From contig NZ_CP166866.1 in the NCBI RefSeq assembly GCF_047495555.1, positions 1,648,001 to 1,712,000 of the forward strand: a DNA stretch of 64,000 nucleotides. The letters are read 5' to 3'. Within the stretch, counting starts at the first letter, position 1; each line of letters opens with the position of its first letter. Under the pieces are notes generated by a model. It did not search any database and was not told the DNA's origin. It was given only the letters and a program-made list of their open reading frames with translations. Positions 61,143-64,000 of this stretch are shown here, one piece after another. Both the position numbers and the translations under genes were made by a program. This stretch comes from Methanobacterium_D sp040373355 (GTDB lineage: Archaea; Methanobacteriota; Methanobacteria; Methanobacteriales; Methanobacteriaceae).

Positions 61143-61637
61143 CTATGATTCATAAATCTTTAAATCCAATTCATTTACTATTTCCTTTACTTCATTAGTA
61201 ATCTCATAATTTTGTTTGCTGGCAGTTTTTATTATAAATGAGGTTATCATTCTTCCTCCCCTTACCTCTATCTTTTCCCTCATTCTCTCAATGGTTTTCC
61301 TGCCTCCAGAACCTCCAAGGGTTGCAAATAGAATTACATCTTTACCCTGAAATTTACATCTATCAATTAAAGTAATTATTGCAGGAGCAGGTTTTCCTCC
61401 CCATACTGGAGTTCCAATATACACTACTTTATAAGGAGTTAAATCAACAGTTCTTGGATTTATAAGTGTCTTATTTTCTCTAACTGCATCAATGGAAGCA
61501 GTGATATAATTTAAGGCACCTTTTCTTTCTTTTAAATCATTTATTTCAATTATATCTGCCTCAAGCTCTCGTGCAAGAGTTTTAGCTGCTTCAGCAGTTT
61601 TTCTAGTTCTGGAATAATAAAGAACAACGGTTTTCAT
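61143..61637 (-). CDS. Flavodoxin-like protein
   Basis: This protein of about 164 residues has the FMN-binding loop YYSRTRKTAE near the N-terminus and GTPVWGG near 76, typical of flavodoxins and NAD(P)H oxidoreductases of the flavodoxin fold. It carries electrons or reduces quinone-like acceptors. An in-frame TTG precedes the ATG (61637), but GGTG supports the ATG. It lies directly upstream of secF. Confidence 0.87.
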   Translation of the reverse strand: MKTVVLYYSRTRKTAEAAKTLARELEADIIEINDLKERKGALNYITASIDAVRENKTLINPRTVDLTPYKVVYIGTPVWGGKPAPAIITLIDRCKFQGKDVILFATLGGSGGRKTIERMREKIEVRGGRMITSFIIKTASKQNYEITNEVKEIVNELDLKIYES

Positions 61638-61775
61638 TAAAGACACCAAGTTTTATTAAAGATAATTTATTTTAATCAATATTTTACCAAGTCATTAGAC
61701 TAGTTTTATCTTTCATATATAATTATTCTTTTTTAGGAATAAAAAATATATTATAAAAATAATTATTTTAAGTGA

Positions 61776-62786
61776 TTATGGATGCAATCCACAAATATCT
61801 ATAGACTCCTTTTCATCAAATCCAAACATTATGTTCATGTTATGAACTGCCTGACCAGATGCACCCTTAACTAAATTATCAATTGCAGATATAACCACAA
61901 TTCTTCCATTAGGATCAATCTGGAAGCATCCTATATCACAGTAATTTGATCCTCTGACTGCACTTAATCTAGGCATTTCATCAAGATCCAAAACTCTTAC
62001 AAATGGTTCATCTTCATAAAATTCAATGTAAGCTTTTTTAATTTGTTCTGAATCTATACCTTCATTTAGAAATGTATGAACTGTTGTTAAAATGCCTCTT
62101 ATAACAGGGACAAGATGAGGAGTGAAAGATACCTTCGCATCACCAAATTTTGATACTTCTTGCTGAATTTCAGGCATGTGCCTGTGGGTTGTTACAGCAT
62201 AAGCAAGTACATTATCACTGCAGTTTGGGAAATGAGTTACATCAGTTGGTTTAATTCCAGCACCACTTACACCTGTTTTTGAATCAACTATAACATGATC
62301 AGCAATATTTTTATCCACAAGAGGCACTGTTGCTAAAATAGCTCCTGTAGGGAAACAACCAGGATTGGCTACAAGATTAGATTTCTTAATTTCTTCTCGA
62401 TAAATTTCTGGAAGTCCATAAACTGCTTCAAGGGGAGCAGAATGATCTAAACCGTACCATTTTTCATATACTGAAACATCATCAAAACGATAATCTCCAC
62501 TTAAATCCACTACTTTAATACCTCTTTCAATTAAATCAGGGACAATATCCATGGATGCTCCATGAGGGGTTGCTGTAAATACTAAATCGGCATCAATATT
62601 TTCTGGTGCAATATCTTTAAATTTAATATCTTCGCCTCTTAGATGAGGATGAACCTTTGATACATTAATTCCATTGTACTGTCTTGATGTTGCGGCGCTT
62701 ATATTAACTTCTTTGTGATTTTTTAAAAATCGCAGCAATTCTCCACCAGTATAACCACTGGCTCCAATTATAGCTACATTAATCAT
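61776..62786 (-). CDS. argC: N-acetyl-gamma-glutamyl-phosphate reductase
   Basis: This enzyme of about 336 residues reduces N-acetylglutamyl phosphate to the semialdehyde in arginine biosynthesis. GASGYTGGELLRF (Rossmann motif) follows the start, and the catalytic cysteine is in NPGCFPT near 149. AGGTGA before the ATG at 62786 is preferred over the upstream GTG at 62795. It is one of a leftward arginine gene series with argB and argJ, spaced by about 120 nt, probably one regulon. Confidence 0.95.
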   Translation of the reverse strand: MINVAIIGASGYTGGELLRFLKNHKEVNISAATSRQYNGINVSKVHPHLRGEDIKFKDIAPENIDADLVFTATPHGASMDIVPDLIERGIKVVDLSGDYRFDDVSVYEKWYGLDHSAPLEAVYGLPEIYREEIKKSNLVANPGCFPTGAILATVPLVDKNIADHVIVDSKTGVSGAGIKPTDVTHFPNCSDNVLAYAVTTHRHMPEIQQEVSKFGDAKVSFTPHLVPVIRGILTTVHTFLNEGIDSEQIKKAYIEFYEDEPFVRVLDLDEMPRLSAVRGSNYCDIGCFQIDPNGRIVVISAIDNLVKGASGQAVHNMNIMFGFDEKESIDICGLHP

Positions 62787-62908
62787 ACTATTCACCTAAT
62801 TCTTTTTATTCTCATTATAATATTAGAATTTCTATTTAAAAAGTATATCATTAAAAAATTTGATAAATTTATTATAGCTATATAAAAATAATTAATAAAA
62901 ATAAAAAA

Positions 62909-63790
62909 TTAAGGAACAATCATGGTCCCTATACCTTTTTTAGTAAATATTTCAAGGAGTATAGAATGTTTAATCCTTCCATCAATTATATGAGCTGAAG
63001 AAACCCCATCTTCTATTGCTTTAATACAGGTAAGAGTTTTTGGAAGCATTCCTTCTGTTATAGTACCATTTTTAATTAATTCACCTATTTCACCAATTCT
63101 TATTTTTCTTAAAAGAGAATCAGGATCTTTAGGATCTTCGAGTATTCCTGGAACATCAGTTAATATAATTAATTTTTCTGCATCCATAGTTGAAGCAATA
63201 TCTCCAGCAACAGTATCAGCATTTAAATTTAATGTTTCTCCTTTATTATCAACCCCAATTGGTGAAATTATTGGAATATAATCTTTTTGAGTCAAAACAT
63301 CTATAATATCGGGATTTATAGACTTTATTTCTCCTACTAATCCTAAATCAACCATACGTTCTTCACCAGTGTTATTATCAACTATAACATGTGGTGCTTT
63401 TTTATCTGCTTCTATAAGACGACTATCTTTTCCAGAAAGTCCAATAGCTTTTCCACCATGTAGACCAATTTTTGAAACAATTTCAGTGTTGATTTTACCA
63501 ACAAGGACCATTTTAACAATGTCCATTGTTTCTTTATCGGTTATTCTAAGTCCTTCTATAAATTCAGGCTCTTTACCTATTTTAGCCATTGCTCTAGAGA
63601 TCTCAGGCCCTCCACCATGAACTACAATAGGTTCCATGCCTACATACTTTAAAAGGACTGTATCCCTTGCTGTGGATTCCATGGCGCCTTCATCAATCAT
63701 TGCATGGCCACCATATTTTATAAGAATCTTTTTTTTATGAAATTTTTTAATATAAGGAAGTGCCTCAATTAAAATGTTAACAGTTTCCAT
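62909..63790 (-). CDS. argB: Acetylglutamate kinase
   Basis: This 293-residue enzyme phosphorylates N-acetylglutamate with ATP, the second step of arginine biosynthesis. Motifs include IKYGGHAM near 24, VVHGGGPEIS near 57-66 and NLNADTVAGDIA near 190, as in the amino acid kinase family. The extra N-terminal helix region suggests possible arginine feedback sensitivity, which I infer from the family. It lies between argJ and argC. Confidence 0.96.
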   Translation of the reverse strand: METVNILIEALPYIKKFHKKKILIKYGGHAMIDEGAMESTARDTVLLKYVGMEPIVVHGGGPEISRAMAKIGKEPEFIEGLRITDKETMDIVKMVLVGKINTEIVSKIGLHGGKAIGLSGKDSRLIEADKKAPHVIVDNNTGEERMVDLGLVGEIKSINPDIIDVLTQKDYIPIISPIGVDNKGETLNLNADTVAGDIASTMDAEKLIILTDVPGILEDPKDPDSLLRKIRIGEIGELIKNGTITEGMLPKTLTCIKAIEDGVSSAHIIDGRIKHSILLEIFTKKGIGTMIVP

Positions 63791-63918
63791 TTAAATCGCC
63801 ATTTAAATTTTTTAAATACAATATAAAAATACTTTATGTTGAATATTCTGAATTTATTTTCACAGAATCACAATTAAACCTTTTTCAAAAGTTAATCAAC
63901 TCATAATCAATTATTATG

Positions 63919-64000
63919 TTAAGTAGAATACTCCGAGTTAATCTTCACATAATCATAGCTTAAATCACAACCATAAGCAGTTGCAGAATATTCTCCAATG
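63919..64000 (-). CDS. argJ: ArgJ 3' end (partial)
   Basis: Translating the minus strand from the window edge gives the last 26 residues GEYSATAYGCDLSYDYVKIN and on to a TAA at 63919. The pattern AYGCDLSYDYVKINSEYST is the usual C-terminus of bifunctional glutamate N-acetyltransferase ArgJ, which lies at the head of the arginine cluster. The rest of the gene is beyond the window, so length and start cannot be given. Confidence 0.85.
   Translation of the reverse strand, partial: IGEYSATAYGCDLSYDYVKINSEYST

Overview
The window reads as chromosome of a mesophilic hydrogenotrophic methanogen of the order Methanobacteriales, most like Methanobacterium. This rests on a very AT-rich genome with archaeal ribosome-binding sites (GGTGAT, GGAGG), a group II chaperonin (thermosome), archaeal PheT and SecD/SecF, an F420H2-oxidase type flavodiiron protein, PyrI, a putative pseudomurein-binding repeat in a secreted protein, and several small families common in this group (DUF2769, DUF169, DUF2267, DUF6884, DUF5518-like). 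I found no rRNA, tRNA, CRISPR array, insertion sequence or prophage. Gene order and composition look like ordinary backbone with two decayed genes.

Layout. 0.2-6.3 kb: MinD-like ATPase, fungal-type cytosine deaminase, a membrane-anchored zinc-ribbon protein with a possible M14-like domain, glutaredoxin, omega-amidase type nitrilase, MsrB, coiled-coil and HEAT-repeat proteins. 6.6-10 kb: an SbcD-like phosphoesterase followed by an Lhr-type helicase. 10-13 kb: small uncharacterised genes, including a DUF2769 protein whose only plausible start is an ATT codon. 13.3-19 kb: methyltransferase, HIT and MetX-like hydrolase genes, then a calcineurin-type phosphoesterase overlapping a four-helix membrane phosphodiesterase. 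A nonsense-killed NTF2-like gene follows. 19.4-31 kb: DUF6884, FprA, a 7TM histidine kinase, a UbiA family enzyme, thioesterase, MgtE, hydrolases, methyltransferases, an MFS exporter, formyl-THF cyclo-ligase and YjbQ. 31.6-37.7 kb: a multi-PAS kinase, then the iron locus (DtxR-FeoA fusion plus FeoB) divergent from a CDF metal exporter. 37.8-44.5 kb: a flavin oxidoreductase, DapB, a TetR/DUF169/MFS drug-export operon, a tautomerase-like gene and a GNAT pseudogene.

44.5-64 kb: an acetate assimilation pair (acetate transporter and acetyl-CoA synthetase), NUDIX hydrolase, thermosome, PheT, a second YjbQ, an AstE/AspA-like hydrolase, the wall-binding secreted protein, PyrI, TPR and membrane proteins, a TSUP transporter, SecD/SecF and a flavodoxin, and an arginine cluster (argC, argB and the 3' end of argJ at the right edge).

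The clearest unexplained structure is a run of about seven short perfect hairpins packed into roughly 215 bp (51253-51467) just upstream of pheT. Three genes (DUF2769, the multi-PAS kinase and an unknown gene before pheT) have open reading frames that continue upstream to a strong Shine-Dalgarno site with an Ile codon (ATT, ATC or ATA) rather than ATG/GTG/TTG at the start position. Candidate operators (dyads) are visible at the DtxR, TetR, thermosome, acetyl-CoA synthetase and kinase promoters. All functions are inferred from reading motifs; no database search was run.
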